NCBI GenBank assembly: GCA_029062725.1
Contig: JAIDPP010000249.1
Coordinates: forward strand, 1-16,084
Length of the DNA: 16,084 nt
Reading direction: 5' to 3'
From: Muribaculaceae bacterium
GTDB taxonomy: Bacteria; Bacteroidota; Bacteroidia; Bacteroidales; Muribaculaceae
Of the stretch, positions 1 through 9,080 are shown piece after piece. How positions within the stretch are numbered: the first letter of the stretch is position 1; every line of letters starts with the position of its first letter. Under the pieces are notes generated by a model that was given only the letters and a program-made list of their open reading frames with translations, was not told the DNA's origin and searched no databases. The position numbers and the translations under genes were made by a program.

Positions 1-4
1 CCGA

Positions 5-991
5 TCAGCTCTCGATCACGTCGGGGTAGATGGTGCCCTGGGCAAGCCAGCGGGCGTTTTCAATCTTCTTCGCCTCCGCGTTGAAGACCTCAACGAAATC
101 GCGGCCGATGATCTTGCGTTTCTGCTCCGGATCCGTCACTCCCTTAAGGTCATTATAGAAGCGCTCCGAGGCATCCACTCCGATCACATTTAGTCCCATT
201 CCCTTATAGGATTCAAGCACCTCGTCAAACTCGTTTTTGCGAAGCAAGCCGTTGTTGACGAATATACATGTCAGCTGAGATCCGATAGCTTTGTGAAGCA
301 GCATGGCTGCCACAGAGGAATCGACACCCCCGGAGAGGCCGAGTATCACGCGCTCGTCGCCAATCTTGGCCTTCAGCTCTTCTACGGTAGTCTCGATGAA
401 TGAGGCCGGGCTCCACGTGCCCGAGCAGCCGCAGATGCCGAGCACGAAGTTGGAGAGAAGCAGTGTGCCATCCGTGGAATGATACACTTCCGGATGGAAC
501 TGTATTCCCCATGTCTGCTCCCCTTCGATATGGTAGGCCGCGTATTTTACGTTCTCTGTCGATCCTATTATCCGGTAGGTATCGGGAGCGTAGGTGATTG
601 TGTCGCCGTGGCTCATCCATACCTGCGTAGGGGAGGGGAGACCCTTCATAAGGGCATCCTCCGGATCAGTTACCGTAAGCATTGCGCGACCATACTCGCG
701 TGAGGGAGCACCCTCAACCTCGCCGCCGTATTCATTGGCGAGAAGCTGCGCGCCGTAGCAGACGCCCAGCAGAGGGAGTTTCCCCTTGATGCCGCTCAGG
801 TCAGGTTTCGGAGCCTCCGTATCGCGGACTGAGGATGGCGATCCTGAAAGAATCACTCCCTTCGTATCGGCGTCCGGCTCCGGAAAATGATTGAAAGGAT
901 GGATCTCGCAATATACGTTGAGCTCGCGCACGCGACGCGCGATCAGCTGGGTATATTGGGATCCGAAATCTATGATTAATATCTTTTCCAT
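5..991 (-). CDS. guaA: GMP synthase (glutamine-hydrolysing), C-terminally truncated at window edge
   Basis: This gene encodes XMP aminase, which converts XMP to GMP with glutamine and ATP, the last step of the guanine branch. Residues 1-190 are a class I glutamine amidotransferase with the nucleophile Cys78 (LLGVCYGAQ) and the pair His166/Glu168 (FHPEV). From about residue 200 comes the ATP-pyrophosphatase domain, with its P-loop SGGVDSS at 220-226. The frame stops with TGA right after YPDVIES, residue 328. Full-length family members have about 505-525 residues, so the end of the ATPase domain and the whole dimerisation domain are missing. Only four bases lie beyond the stop, so a nonsense mutation, a frameshift and a sequence-end error cannot be told apart. 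The start ATG lies 9 bp after the guaB stop, making this the last gene of the purine operon. The identity is certain; whether it is intact is not. Confidence 0.93.
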   Translation of the reverse strand: MEKILIIDFGSQYTQLIARRVRELNVYCEIHPFNHFPEPDADTKGVILSGSPSSVRDTEAPKPDLSGIKGKLPLLGVCYGAQLLANEYGGEVEGAPSREYGRAMLTVTDPEDALMKGLPSPTQVWMSHGDTITYAPDTYRIIGSTENVKYAAYHIEGEQTWGIQFHPEVYHSTDGTLLLSNFVLGICGCSGTWSPASFIETTVEELKAKIGDERVILGLSGGVDSSVAAMLLHKAIGSQLTCIFVNNGLLRKNEFDEVLESYKGMGLNVIGVDASERFYNDLKGVTDPEQKRKIIGRDFVEVFNAEAKKIENARWLAQGTIYPDVIES

Positions 992-1000
992 GTCTTGTAT

Positions 1001-2476
1001 TTACGCTTCGCGTCGTGAATAGTTGGGAGCCTCCTTGGTGATGGTCACGTCGTGGGGATGGTTCTCGGTCACGCCCGCCGAGGTGATCTTGGTGAATTTG
1101 GCATTATGCAGGGCGTCGATATCCTTGGCACCGCAGTAGCCCATACCGGAGCGCAGACCCCCGGTGAGCTGGTAGATGGTCTCGCTCAGCGTGCCTTTGT
1201 AAGGTACGCGGGCTACGATTCCCTCCGGAACGAACTTGCCTGAATCCACTTTCTCGGACTGGAAATATCGGTCCTTGGAGCCTGCCTCCATAGCCTCTAC
1301 GGAACCCATTCCGCGGTAGGCCTTGAATTTACGGCCGTTGTAGATTATTGTCTCGCCGGGGGATTCCTCAACGCCGGCGAACATCGAGCCCATCATCACG
1401 CAGTCGCCACCGGCGGCAAGGGCCTTAACCACATCGCCTGAATAGCGGAGACCGCCGTCGGCGATCACGGGCACGCCGTAACCATGAGCCACCTTGGCTA
1501 CTTCGAAGATTGCCGAAAGCTGCGGCACGCCCACACCGGCCACGATACGGGTGGTGCAGATCGAACCGGGCCCGATACCGACTTTCACGCCGTCTGCACC
1601 GGCCTCGATAAGATGTCGGGCCGCCTCTCCGGTGGCTATGTTGCCCACCACTACGTCCAGGTTCGGATAAGCCTCCTTCACCTTCTTGAGCGTGTTGGCC
1701 ACGTTGGCGGAATGTCCGTGAGCCGTATCGATGACCACGGCATCAACATCTGCCTCCACAAGCGCTTTTACGCGATCGAGCGTGTCGCTTGTCACTCCGA
1801 CGCCGGCCGCCACGCGGAGACGCCCCTTGGAATCCTTGCATGCCATGGGATAATCCTGCACCTTGGTGATGTCGCGGTAGGTGATCAGGCCTAAGAGATG
1901 TCCGTTATTGTCAACCACCGGAAGCTTCTCGATCTTGTTTTTGAGAAGGATGTCGGCGGCCGACGCAAGGTCGGTGCGGTTGGTGGTTACAAGATTTTCG
2001 GTGGTCATCACGTTCTCGATCTTCAGGTCCATATCCTTCTGGAAACGCAAATCACGGTTGGTGACGATGCCGATCAGCTTGTTCTCGTTGTCAACCACCG
2101 GGATACCGCCTATTCGGTTGTCGTGCATCAGCTGCAGCGCCTCCCCTACGGTCTGTTCCTTGGAAATGGTCACGGGATCGTAGATCATTCCGCTCTCGGC
2201 GCGTTTTACCTTTCTGACCTGAGCCGCCTGATCGGCGATCGACATGTTCTTGTGGATAACGCCGATACCCCCCTCGCGGGCGATGGCGATAGCCAGGGCG
2301 GCCTCCGTTACGGTATCCATGGCCGCCGATACGAAGGGGATATTGAGGGGGATGTTACGGGAGAAACGACCCGAGAGGGAAACCATGTTGGGAGTCACCT
2401 CTGAATAGGCCGGAATAAGAAGCACGTCGTCGAAGGTCACTCCTTCGAGCACGATTTTTTCATCTATAAATGCCAT
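1001..2476 (-). CDS. guaB: IMP dehydrogenase
   Basis: Oxidises IMP to XMP with NAD+, the committed step to GMP. The 491 residues match the usual bacterial length. The (beta/alpha)8 catalytic barrel is interrupted at about residues 95-205 by a pair of CBS (Bateman) repeats, each ending in an IP/LPVVDN-type strand (near 125 and 185); these usually bind ATP/GTP and tune activity. The catalytic loop [10 protein letters not shown] (301-310) holds the nucleophile Cys307. The phosphate-binding segment GGLRYSGD is near 341-348. The mobile flap carries the Arg403-Tyr404 pair in KDRYFQ, which activates water. All catalytic elements are present. The ATG lies 7 bp after the purA stop, and guaA follows after 9 bp, so the two GMP-branch enzymes are made together. 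Confidence 0.97.
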   Translation of the reverse strand: MAFIDEKIVLEGVTFDDVLLIPAYSEVTPNMVSLSGRFSRNIPLNIPFVSAAMDTVTEAALAIAIAREGGIGVIHKNMSIADQAAQVRKVKRAESGMIYDPVTISKEQTVGEALQLMHDNRIGGIPVVDNENKLIGIVTNRDLRFQKDMDLKIENVMTTENLVTTNRTDLASAADILLKNKIEKLPVVDNNGHLLGLITYRDITKVQDYPMACKDSKGRLRVAAGVGVTSDTLDRVKALVEADVDAVVIDTAHGHSANVANTLKKVKEAYPNLDVVVGNIATGEAARHLIEAGADGVKVGIGPGSICTTRIVAGVGVPQLSAIFEVAKVAHGYGVPVIADGGLRYSGDVVKALAAGGDCVMMGSMFAGVEESPGETIIYNGRKFKAYRGMGSVEAMEAGSKDRYFQSEKVDSGKFVPEGIVARVPYKGTLSETIYQLTGGLRSGMGYCGAKDIDALHNAKFTKITSAGVTENHPHDVTITKEAPNYSRREA

Positions 2477-2483
2477 CTCAGTA

Positions 2484-3776
2484 TCAGAATTGTTTTAGTT
2501 TTTCGTCTATGATGATTGTTTGTTTGCGGTCGGGGCCGACGGAGATTATGCCTACCTTCACACCGGTAAGCTCCTCTATCTTTCTGACGTAGGCTTTCGC
2601 CGTCTCGGGGAGCGCGTCGAAATCCTTGATATCCGAAAGGTCTTCTTTCCAGCCTTCCATCTCTATGAGCACCGGCTTGCAGCGTGCGAGCTTGGAGACA
2701 GTCGAAGGGGGATAGTCGATCACCTTGCCGTCGAGTTCATATCCGGTGCATATCGACACCTTGTCAAGACCTGAGAGCACGTCAAAGAGCATCAGCGCCC
2801 AATTGTCAATACCGGCCAGACGGCTTGTATATCGTGCCACAACGGCGTCGAACCATCCTATCCGGCGCGGGCGTCCCGTGACGGTCCCGTATTCATGGCC
2901 TCTCTCGCGGATCTGATGGGCACGCTCGTCGAAGAGCTCGGTCGGAAATGCTCCCTCGCCTACGCGGGTGCAATAAGCTTTAGCCACACCCACCACCTCG
3001 TCGATCCATTTCGGAGAGATTCCTGCCCCTACCGGCACAGAAGCCGATGAAGGGGTAGAGGAGGTCACGTAAGGATATGTGCCGTGGTCGATGCAGAGCA
3101 TCATCCCCTGCGCGCCTTCGAAAAGAATCTTGGCCTCGGTATGTAGGGCGCGGTTGATGAGGTCGGAAGTGTCGCAGATGCGCGGCCCGAGTATCTTAGC
3201 TATCTCCATATAGCGGTCATACACCTCTTGGAAATCATATTCCGGAAGGCCTAAGAGACGCAGCTGCGGGTTCTTGACGGCTAAGGCTCCACGCAGACGT
3301 CCGGCGAAATATTCCGGCTCGAGGAGGTCGCCCATGCGGAGGCCGTCGCGGCTGTATTTGTCGCAATAGGCCGGCCCTATGCCGTTCTTGGTCGTGCCGA
3401 TTAGGGCGTTCCCCTTGAGGGTCTCGTAGGCGCCGTCAAGCTGACTGTGCCAGGGCATGACCATCGCCGCCCGGTCCGAGATATAGAGCTGGTAATCCGT
3501 GATTCCCTGCTCGTGGAGTTTCTCAAGCTCGGTGATCACCGATTCCGGATTGATAACCATGCCGTTGGCCATCACGTTCACTATTCCGGGATTGAAGATG
3601 CCCGATGGTATCGAGCGCAGGGAATATTTATGGCCGTCGAACACTACGGTATGACCGGCGTTGTTTCCTCCCTGGTATCTCACTACCATATCCGCGCGGC
3701 ACGCGAAATAATCGGTGATCTTTCCTTTTCCCTCATCGCCCCACTGGGAGCCGATCACTACTAATCTCTGTGACAT
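2484..3776 (-). CDS. purA: Adenylosuccinate synthetase
   Basis: Joins IMP and aspartate with GTP to give adenylosuccinate, the first step of the AMP branch. The product has 430 residues, normal for the family. The N-terminal signature QWGDEGKGK holds the catalytic Asp14 and Lys17. The GNNAGHTV segment supplies His42, the second catalytic residue. The IMP/GTP sites are seen as SSTPSSASVPVGAG and the guanine-binding region near the end (SVGPDRKQ). The TGRPRRIGWFD motif is also intact. The purA ATG (3774-3776) shares one base with the purB TGA (3776-3778), a TGATG overlap that suggests translational coupling. The next gene is guaB, so the two enzymes competing for IMP are encoded side by side. 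Confidence 0.97.
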   Translation of the reverse strand: MSQRLVVIGSQWGDEGKGKITDYFACRADMVVRYQGGNNAGHTVVFDGHKYSLRSIPSGIFNPGIVNVMANGMVINPESVITELEKLHEQGITDYQLYISDRAAMVMPWHSQLDGAYETLKGNALIGTTKNGIGPAYCDKYSRDGLRMGDLLEPEYFAGRLRGALAVKNPQLRLLGLPEYDFQEVYDRYMEIAKILGPRICDTSDLINRALHTEAKILFEGAQGMMLCIDHGTYPYVTSSTPSSASVPVGAGISPKWIDEVVGVAKAYCTRVGEGAFPTELFDERAHQIRERGHEYGTVTGRPRRIGWFDAVVARYTSRLAGIDNWALMLFDVLSGLDKVSICTGYELDGKVIDYPPSTVSKLARCKPVLIEMEGWKEDLSDIKDFDALPETAKAYVRKIEELTGVKVGIISVGPDRKQTIIIDEKLKQF

Positions 3777-5074
3777 CAGTCTTCGATTTTATTGCGTTTG
3801 TAAATATAATCTACATTCTTCATATAGTAGTCGAGCGTGAAGCAAGCGTCGAGTTCCTCCTCCGTCAGCGCACCGGTCACCGTAGGGTCTTCCTTAAGGA
3901 GGTCATGATATGCCGAATTGGTGGCCATGGCCTTCATGGCGATAGGCTGCACGGTATCGTAGGCCTTCTCGCGGGCGAAACCCTTACCGATAAGGGCGTT
4001 CATCACGCGTTGCGCGAAGATGACGCCGTTGGTCATGTAGATGTTGCTCTTCATGCGGTCCTCGAACACCACGAGGTTCTCGAGGATGCCTCCCATGCGG
4101 TTGAGCATGTAGTCGAGCAGGATGGTGGCATCGGGCATAAGTATGCGCTCGGTGGCGGAGTGGGATATATCGCGCTCGTGCCAGAGAGCCACGTTGTCGT
4201 AGCAGGTCATCATATATCCCCGCAGCACTCTCGCACAGCCGCAGATATTCTCCGAGGAAATCGGGTTACGCTTGTGAGGCATCGCACTCGAGCCTTTCTG
4301 GCCCTTTCCGAATGCTTCCTCCACTTCGTGGACCTCCGTGCGCTGTAGATTGCGGATCTCAAGGGCCATCTTCTCGAGAGAGGCGCCGATCAGGGCGATG
4401 GTTGCCATGTAATATGCGTGGCGGTCGCGCTGGATCACCTGAGTGGAGATGTTGGAGCTCTCGATGCCGAGTTTGTCGCATACGAAATCCTGCACAAAAG
4501 GAGGAATGTTGGCGAAGTTGCCTACAGCTCCCGAGATCTTTCCTACCTCCACGCCGCGGGCAGCCTCCTTGAAGCGTTTCAGGTTGCGACGCATCTCCTC
4601 ATACCATAGAACCCACTTAAGGCCAAAGCTTGTGATGTCGGCGTGGATGCCGTGCGTGCGGCCGATGCAGGGGGTATATTTATACTTTATGGCCTGCTTG
4701 CGGAGGATCTCGATATAATTTTCGATATCGGCTAAGAGGATTTTGTTGGCCTGAAGGAAGAGGTAGCCGTTGGCCGTATCTACTACGTCGGTAGATGTCA
4801 GGCCGTAATGAACCCATTTCCTTTCCTCGCCGAGCGATTCGCTCACGGCGCGTGTGAAGGCCACGATATCATGGCGTGTCTGGAGTTCGATTTCCTTGAT
4901 GCGCGCTATATCGAATTTAGCGTTGGCGCGGAGTTTTTCCACATCCTCACGAGGCACTACCCCTAACTCGCACCATGCTTCGGCGGCGAGGATCTCCACT
5001 TCGAGATAGGCCTTGAATTTATTCTCTTCTGTCCAAACCTGACGCATTATGTCGCGCCCGTATCTTTCTATCAT
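3776..5074 (-). CDS. purB: Adenylosuccinate lyase
   Basis: Cleaves fumarate from SAICAR in the IMP pathway and from adenylosuccinate on the way to AMP, so it acts twice in purine synthesis. It belongs to the fumarase/aspartase superfamily and has 432 residues, the short bacterial form. The superfamily signature [11 protein letters not shown] lies at 261-271, with the catalytic serine in this flexible loop. The other active-site patches are [12 protein letters not shown] from His89 and GRTHG with His141. The start ATG follows an A/C-rich leader (CAACAACAATG) with no Shine-Dalgarno motif, as is usual in Bacteroidetes. It lies 22 bp after purD and overlaps purA by one base. Confidence 0.97.
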   Translation of the reverse strand: MIERYGRDIMRQVWTEENKFKAYLEVEILAAEAWCELGVVPREDVEKLRANAKFDIARIKEIELQTRHDIVAFTRAVSESLGEERKWVHYGLTSTDVVDTANGYLFLQANKILLADIENYIEILRKQAIKYKYTPCIGRTHGIHADITSFGLKWVLWYEEMRRNLKRFKEAARGVEVGKISGAVGNFANIPPFVQDFVCDKLGIESSNISTQVIQRDRHAYYMATIALIGASLEKMALEIRNLQRTEVHEVEEAFGKGQKGSSAMPHKRNPISSENICGCARVLRGYMMTCYDNVALWHERDISHSATERILMPDATILLDYMLNRMGGILENLVVFEDRMKSNIYMTNGVIFAQRVMNALIGKGFAREKAYDTVQPIAMKAMATNSAYHDLLKEDPTVTGALTEEELDACFTLDYYMKNVDYIYKRNKIED

Positions 5075-5096
5075 TGTTGTTGTCTGATTGCTGTTG

Positions 5097-6347
5097 TTAT
5101 GAAAGTTTTATTGCGGCCTTGCCGATGTCGGTGCGATGGAAGAGGGCGTTGCAGTCGATCTTGTCCAGACTTTCCATCGCCTCCTTGCGGGCCTCCTCGA
5201 GGGTGGCGCCTTTACCGGTTACCATAAGGACGCGGCCGCCTGCGGTCTGAAGTTTTCCATCCTTGAGGGCAGTCCCCATGTGATAGAGGCCGCTCTCCAC
5301 CTTATCAAGCCCTTTTATCTCGGCTCCTTTCTGATAGCTGCCGGGATAACCTTTCGAGGCAAGTACCACTCCGAGCACGGCATCCTTGTCCCATTCCGTG
5401 GTGAAGTCCTCTCCCTTCAGGGCGGCGTCGAAGAGGGCATAGATGTCGCTCTTGAGGCGTGGAAGCACAACTTCCGTCTCCGGATCGCCGAAGCGGGCGT
5501 TGAACTCGATCACCTTCGGTCCCTCGTCGGTCAGGATAAGTCCTCCGTAGAGAATACCGGTGAAACTGTTCCCCTCGCTTACGAGACCCTTGGCCACAGG
5601 CTCCATTATCTCCTTCAGGGCACGCGTCTTCACGTCGTCACCGATGAAGGGCACTGGCGAGTAGGCGCCCATGCCTCCCGTGTTGGGACCCTTGTCGCCG
5701 TCGTAGGCGCGTTTATGGTCCTGCGCCAGCTCGAGAGGATAGACCTTATCCCCCGACACCACGCACATGAAGCTGAATTCCGGACCTTCAAGGAAATCCT
5801 CGATCACAACCCTTCCCTTTCCGAAGGCGGAGTCGAGAAGCATATCTTTCAGGGCGGCGTCGGCCTCTTCAAGCGACATGGCCACCACCACACCCTTACC
5901 GGCCGCCAGGCCGTCATATTTGATAACTATAGGTATCCTGCCGGCTTCGACGTATGCCTTCGCTTCCTCATAATTGTCGAAGGAGCGGTAGCCCGCGGTC
6001 GGGACGCCGTAGCGGTCCATCACCTGCTTGGCATATTCCTTGGAGCTCTCGATACGTGCAGCCTCTTTGGTCGGACCGAAAATTTTCAGTCCGCGCTCGT
6101 TGAAGAGATTGACCACCCCGGCGGCAAGCGCCGCCTCGGGACCTACTACGGTCATGTCGATTCCCTCGCTTTCGGCGAAGTCGGCCAGCGCCTCGATATC
6201 GGTCACCCCGATATTGACACATTCTGCCAGTCGCGCGATCCCGGCGTTACCCGGCGCGCAATATATTTTATCTACCTGAGGGCTACGGCTCAGAGCCTCC
6301 ACGATGGCGTGCTCGCGTCCCCCGCTTCCGATTACCAACGCTTTCAT
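5097..6347 (-). CDS. purD: Phosphoribosylamine-glycine ligase (GAR synthetase)
   Basis: Joins phosphoribosylamine and glycine with ATP to form GAR, the second step of the de novo pathway. The 416 residues are laid out as in the family: an N-terminal Rossmann-like part starting with [14 protein letters not shown], an ATP-grasp core from about residue 105, and a C-terminal domain. The signature [12 protein letters not shown] is at 220-231, and the metal-binding [10 protein letters not shown] is at 281-290. It is a stand-alone enzyme, not the eukaryotic-type fusion with PurM/PurN; purM is a separate gene upstream in this operon. It starts 4 bp after the purH stop, so the two are very probably cotranscribed. 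Confidence 0.97.
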   Translation of the reverse strand: MKALVIGSGGREHAIVEALSRSPQVDKIYCAPGNAGIARLAECVNIGVTDIEALADFAESEGIDMTVVGPEAALAAGVVNLFNERGLKIFGPTKEAARIESSKEYAKQVMDRYGVPTAGYRSFDNYEEAKAYVEAGRIPIVIKYDGLAAGKGVVVAMSLEEADAALKDMLLDSAFGKGRVVIEDFLEGPEFSFMCVVSGDKVYPLELAQDHKRAYDGDKGPNTGGMGAYSPVPFIGDDVKTRALKEIMEPVAKGLVSEGNSFTGILYGGLILTDEGPKVIEFNARFGDPETEVVLPRLKSDIYALFDAALKGEDFTTEWDKDAVLGVVLASKGYPGSYQKGAEIKGLDKVESGLYHMGTALKDGKLQTAGGRVLMVTGKGATLEEARKEAMESLDKIDCNALFHRTDIGKAAIKLS

Positions 6348-6351
6348 CAGA

Positions 6352-7881
6352 TCAGTGCTTGAAATGGCGCATGCCGGTGAAGAGCATTGTTATTCCTTTC
6401 TCATTGGCCTTCTTGATGGCATCCTCATCGCGGATAGACCCGCCGGGCTGTACGATCGCCGTCACGCCGTATCTGGAAGCAAGTTCCACCGTGTCGTCGA
6501 AGGGAAGGAAGCCGTCCGAAGCGAGAACCAGACCTTCGGTAAGTCCTGCGGCTTTTGCCTCCTCGAGTGCGATATGAGCCGAACCGACGCGGTTCATCTG
6601 ACCTGCGCCTACACCGGCCGTCGCACCGTCCTTCACCACCACGATAGCGTTGGATTTAACATGTTTAACTACCTTCCAGCCGAAATTGAGGTCAACGAGC
6701 TGCGCTGCCGTCGGCTTCACCTCAGTGACGCACATATCCTCCGTGATCTCCTTACATTCCAGATCGGCGTCCTGCACCAGGAGGCCGCCCGTAACGCCCA
6801 CATACTGTTTCTGCTTCTTGTCGGATTTCTCCATGTTGACTTCGAGCAGGCGGAGGTTCTTCTTGCTTGCCAGCACCTCCAGAGCCTCAGGCTCGAACGC
6901 CGGAGCCATTACGATCTCGAGGAAGATAGGCTTCAGAAGTTTCGCTGTCTCTGCGTCCAGAGGACGGTTCATGGCCACGATACCGCCGTAGATCGATACC
7001 TTGTCGGCTTCGTAGGTCTTCTCCCAGGCCTCTTTGATAGTGGAGCCGATGGCCGCTCCGCAGGGATTCATGTGCTTGAGGCCGAGACAGAAAGGAGCCT
7101 CGAACTCGCGCACGAGCTGCAGAGCCGCGTTGGCGTCCTGTATGTTGTTGTAGGAAAGTTCCTTACCGCCGAGCTGCTTTGCGAAAGCCACCGAATAGGG
7201 CACTTCCTCCTCGGCGCGGTAGAACATGGCGTTCTGATGAGGATTCTCGCCGTAACGGAGACTCTGTACAGCGTCGAACGTAAGGAAGAGTTTCTCGTCA
7301 AGACCGGCCTGCTTGCGCATGTAGGTGGCTATCATGCTGTCGTATTCCGCCGTGTGGGTATAGGCTTTTGCCGAGAGCTTGAAGCGTGTCTCATACTCTG
7401 TATGGCCGTTGGCGCGGAGCTCGTCGAGCACTTTGCCGTAATCGTCCGGATCGCAGACTACCGTAACATCGCGGAAATTCTTGGCTGCGGAGCGCAGCAT
7501 TGACGGACCGCCTATGTCGATATTCTCCACTGCATCTTCGAGAGTGACGTCCTTCTTGGCGATGGTGGCCGCGAAGGGGTAGAGATTCACGCAGACCATC
7601 TCGATGGTCTCGATGCCGTTGGCCTCAAGCTGCTCCATGTGGGCGGCTAAGTCGCGGCGTCCCAAAAGACCGCCGTGAACCTTCGGATGAAGGGTCTTGA
7701 CGCGGCCGTCGCAGATTTCGGGGAAACCTGTCACGTCGCTGATGTTGATCACTTCTATGCCTGCCTCGCGGAGTTTGGTCATCGTTCCGCCGGTGGCGAT
7801 GATGTCCCAGCCAAGCTCTTTCAGGGCTTTGGCGAATTCCACTATGCCGCGCTTGTCGCTTACGCTGATTAATGCTCTCAT
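6352..7881 (-). CDS. purH: Bifunctional AICAR formyltransferase / IMP cyclohydrolase
   Basis: Carries out the last two steps to IMP: AICAR to FAICAR with 10-formyl-THF, then ring closure. The N-terminal cyclohydrolase domain (about 1-195) shows SDKRG at 8-12, KTLHPKVHGG at 62-71 and IGGPSMLRSAAKN at 123-135. The C-terminal transformylase domain shows RYGENPHQ at 209-216 and the catalytic Lys269-His270 in LKHMNPCG. I chose the ATG at 7879-7881 (MRALISVSDKRG; 509 residues) because family proteins begin there. An in-frame ATG at 7923 would add 14 residues read from the repeat array. The leader just before the chosen start is A/T-rich (AAAAATTTAAATATG). This is the only operon gene preceded by a long gap, which holds the 10-bp array. 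Confidence 0.96.
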   Translation of the reverse strand: MRALISVSDKRGIVEFAKALKELGWDIIATGGTMTKLREAGIEVINISDVTGFPEICDGRVKTLHPKVHGGLLGRRDLAAHMEQLEANGIETIEMVCVNLYPFAATIAKKDVTLEDAVENIDIGGPSMLRSAAKNFRDVTVVCDPDDYGKVLDELRANGHTEYETRFKLSAKAYTHTAEYDSMIATYMRKQAGLDEKLFLTFDAVQSLRYGENPHQNAMFYRAEEEVPYSVAFAKQLGGKELSYNNIQDANAALQLVREFEAPFCLGLKHMNPCGAAIGSTIKEAWEKTYEADKVSIYGGIVAMNRPLDAETAKLLKPIFLEIVMAPAFEPEALEVLASKKNLRLLEVNMEKSDKKQKQYVGVTGGLLVQDADLECKEITEDMCVTEVKPTAAQLVDLNFGWKVVKHVKSNAIVVVKDGATAGVGAGQMNRVGSAHIALEEAKAAGLTEGLVLASDGFLPFDDTVELASRYGVTAIVQPGGSIRDEDAIKKANEKGITMLFTGMRHFKH

Positions 7882-7910
7882 ATTTAAATTTTTATTTATT
7901 CTGGATTTGT

Positions 7911-8040
7911 TATGATGCATCATGTTTTATCATGTCGCATCATGTTTTATCATGTCGCATCATGTTTAATCATGGTTCATCATGGTTCATCATGTTGCAA
8001 CTTGGCTGATCATGTTGCATCAAGATAAATCTTGAATCAT
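7911..8040. repeat. Tandem 10-bp repeat array between purM and purH
   Basis: Thirteen consecutive 10-bp units in strict register, with plus-strand consensus CATGnnnnAT. The unit starts run from 7911 to 8031 in steps of 10. The two-unit block CATGTTTTATCATGTCGCAT occurs twice without change (7921-7960), and CATGGTTCAT occurs twice in a row (7971-7990). Units decay towards purM (CTTGGCTGAT, CAAGATAAAT, CTTGAATCAT), and the last one contains the purM stop codon at 8037-8039. A small inverted repeat, CAAGAT-AA-ATCTTG, lies at 8021-8034. The array fills most of the 155-bp gap and ends about 30 bp before the purH start. Ten is not a multiple of three, so it is not a coding repeat. Its role is unknown. 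Confidence 0.9.
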
Positions 8041-9068
8041 CTTATTGTGACGCCACCCTTTTCGGATTCCACGACCTTGCCTATCACGGATGCTTTCTCT
8101 CCCTGTTCGGTCAGGATCTCCAGGGTGCGCGCCGCGTCTTCGGGCTTCACCGCCAATACCATTCCTATGCCCATATTGAATATGTTGAACATCTCGCGGT
8201 GTGGAATCTTACCCTGTTTCTCAAGAAGACGGAACACCGGAAGGATCTCCCAGCTTCCCTCTTCGATCTCAACTCCCTGACCCTCCTTGAGGATCCGGGG
8301 GATATTCTCATCGAAGCCGCCGCCCGTGATGTGGGCCACGCCATGGACGTCAACCTCCTTAAGCACCGCCAATACCTGTTTCACGTAGATTCTGGTCGGA
8401 GTGAGGAGCATCTCGCCGAGGGTCTGCTCACCGGTTTCTTCATATTTCTGGTCATACTCGAGGAAAGCGTCGCTAATCACCTTTCTTACGAGAGAGAAGC
8501 CATTGGAGTGGACGCCGCTTGATGCGATGCCGATAAGAAGGTCGCCGGGAGCCACTTTGGAGCAGTCGATGAGTTTCGATTTCTCTACCACTCCTACCGT
8601 GAAGCCGGCGATGTCGTATTCCCCTACTGTGTACATGCCGGGCATCTCGGCCGTCTCGCCGCCTACCAGCGCGCAACCTGCCTGACGGCATCCTTCGGCC
8701 ACTCCGGCCACGATTGCCTCGACCACCTCCGGATGGTTCTTGCCTACGGCCACATAGTCGAGGAAGAGGAGAGGCTCGGCGCCCTGGGCCAGGACATCGT
8801 TGACACACATAGCCACGGCGTCAATGCCGATGGTGTCGTGCTTCTCGAGCGCGAATGCTATCTTAAGCTTGGTCCCTACGCCGTCGGTACCGCTCACCAG
8901 GACGGGATGCTCGTAGCCGAGGCTCCCGAGATCGAACATCCCTCCGAAGGAGCCGATGTTGCCCATGCTCCCGGCACGCTCCGTGCTCTTCACATGCTTC
9001 TTGATGCGGCTTACCACTTCATATCCGGCCTCGAGGTTCACGCCGGACGCTTCATAACTTTTTGCCAT
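8037..9068 (-). CDS. purM: Phosphoribosylformylglycinamidine cyclo-ligase (AIR synthetase)
   Basis: Closes the imidazole ring: FGAM plus ATP gives AIR, the fifth step of the pathway. The 343 residues are the normal bacterial length. The glycine-rich segment GSFGGMFDL is near 39-47, the nucleotide/metal-binding TDGVGTK at 61-67, and the family segment [13 protein letters not shown] at 88-100. [10 protein letters not shown] appears in the C-terminal half. It is an AIRS-type enzyme, related in fold to the central part of PurL, whose gene ends 12 bp before it. The final codons and stop run into the first, degenerate unit of the 10-bp array, so array growth or loss could reach this gene's end. Confidence 0.97.
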   Translation of the reverse strand: MAKSYEASGVNLEAGYEVVSRIKKHVKSTERAGSMGNIGSFGGMFDLGSLGYEHPVLVSGTDGVGTKLKIAFALEKHDTIGIDAVAMCVNDVLAQGAEPLLFLDYVAVGKNHPEVVEAIVAGVAEGCRQAGCALVGGETAEMPGMYTVGEYDIAGFTVGVVEKSKLIDCSKVAPGDLLIGIASSGVHSNGFSLVRKVISDAFLEYDQKYEETGEQTLGEMLLTPTRIYVKQVLAVLKEVDVHGVAHITGGGFDENIPRILKEGQGVEIEEGSWEILPVFRLLEKQGKIPHREMFNIFNMGIGMVLAVKPEDAARTLEILTEQGEKASVIGKVVESEKGGVTIR

Positions 9069-9080
9069 ATATCGTTGTCT

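Noticed and set aside
5136..7503. Long plus-strand open frames (408 codons at 5136-6362, 399 codons at 6304-7503)
   Set aside because: They lie antisense to purD and purH, have no recognisable domains, and arise from codon bias in the real minus-strand genes.
7882..7923. Longer purH start at 7923
   Set aside because: The extra 14 residues are low-complexity and read partly from the repeat array; MRALISVSDKRG is the family start.
7911..8040. CRISPR array
   Set aside because: Units are contiguous 10-mers with no spacers, and no cas gene is in the window.
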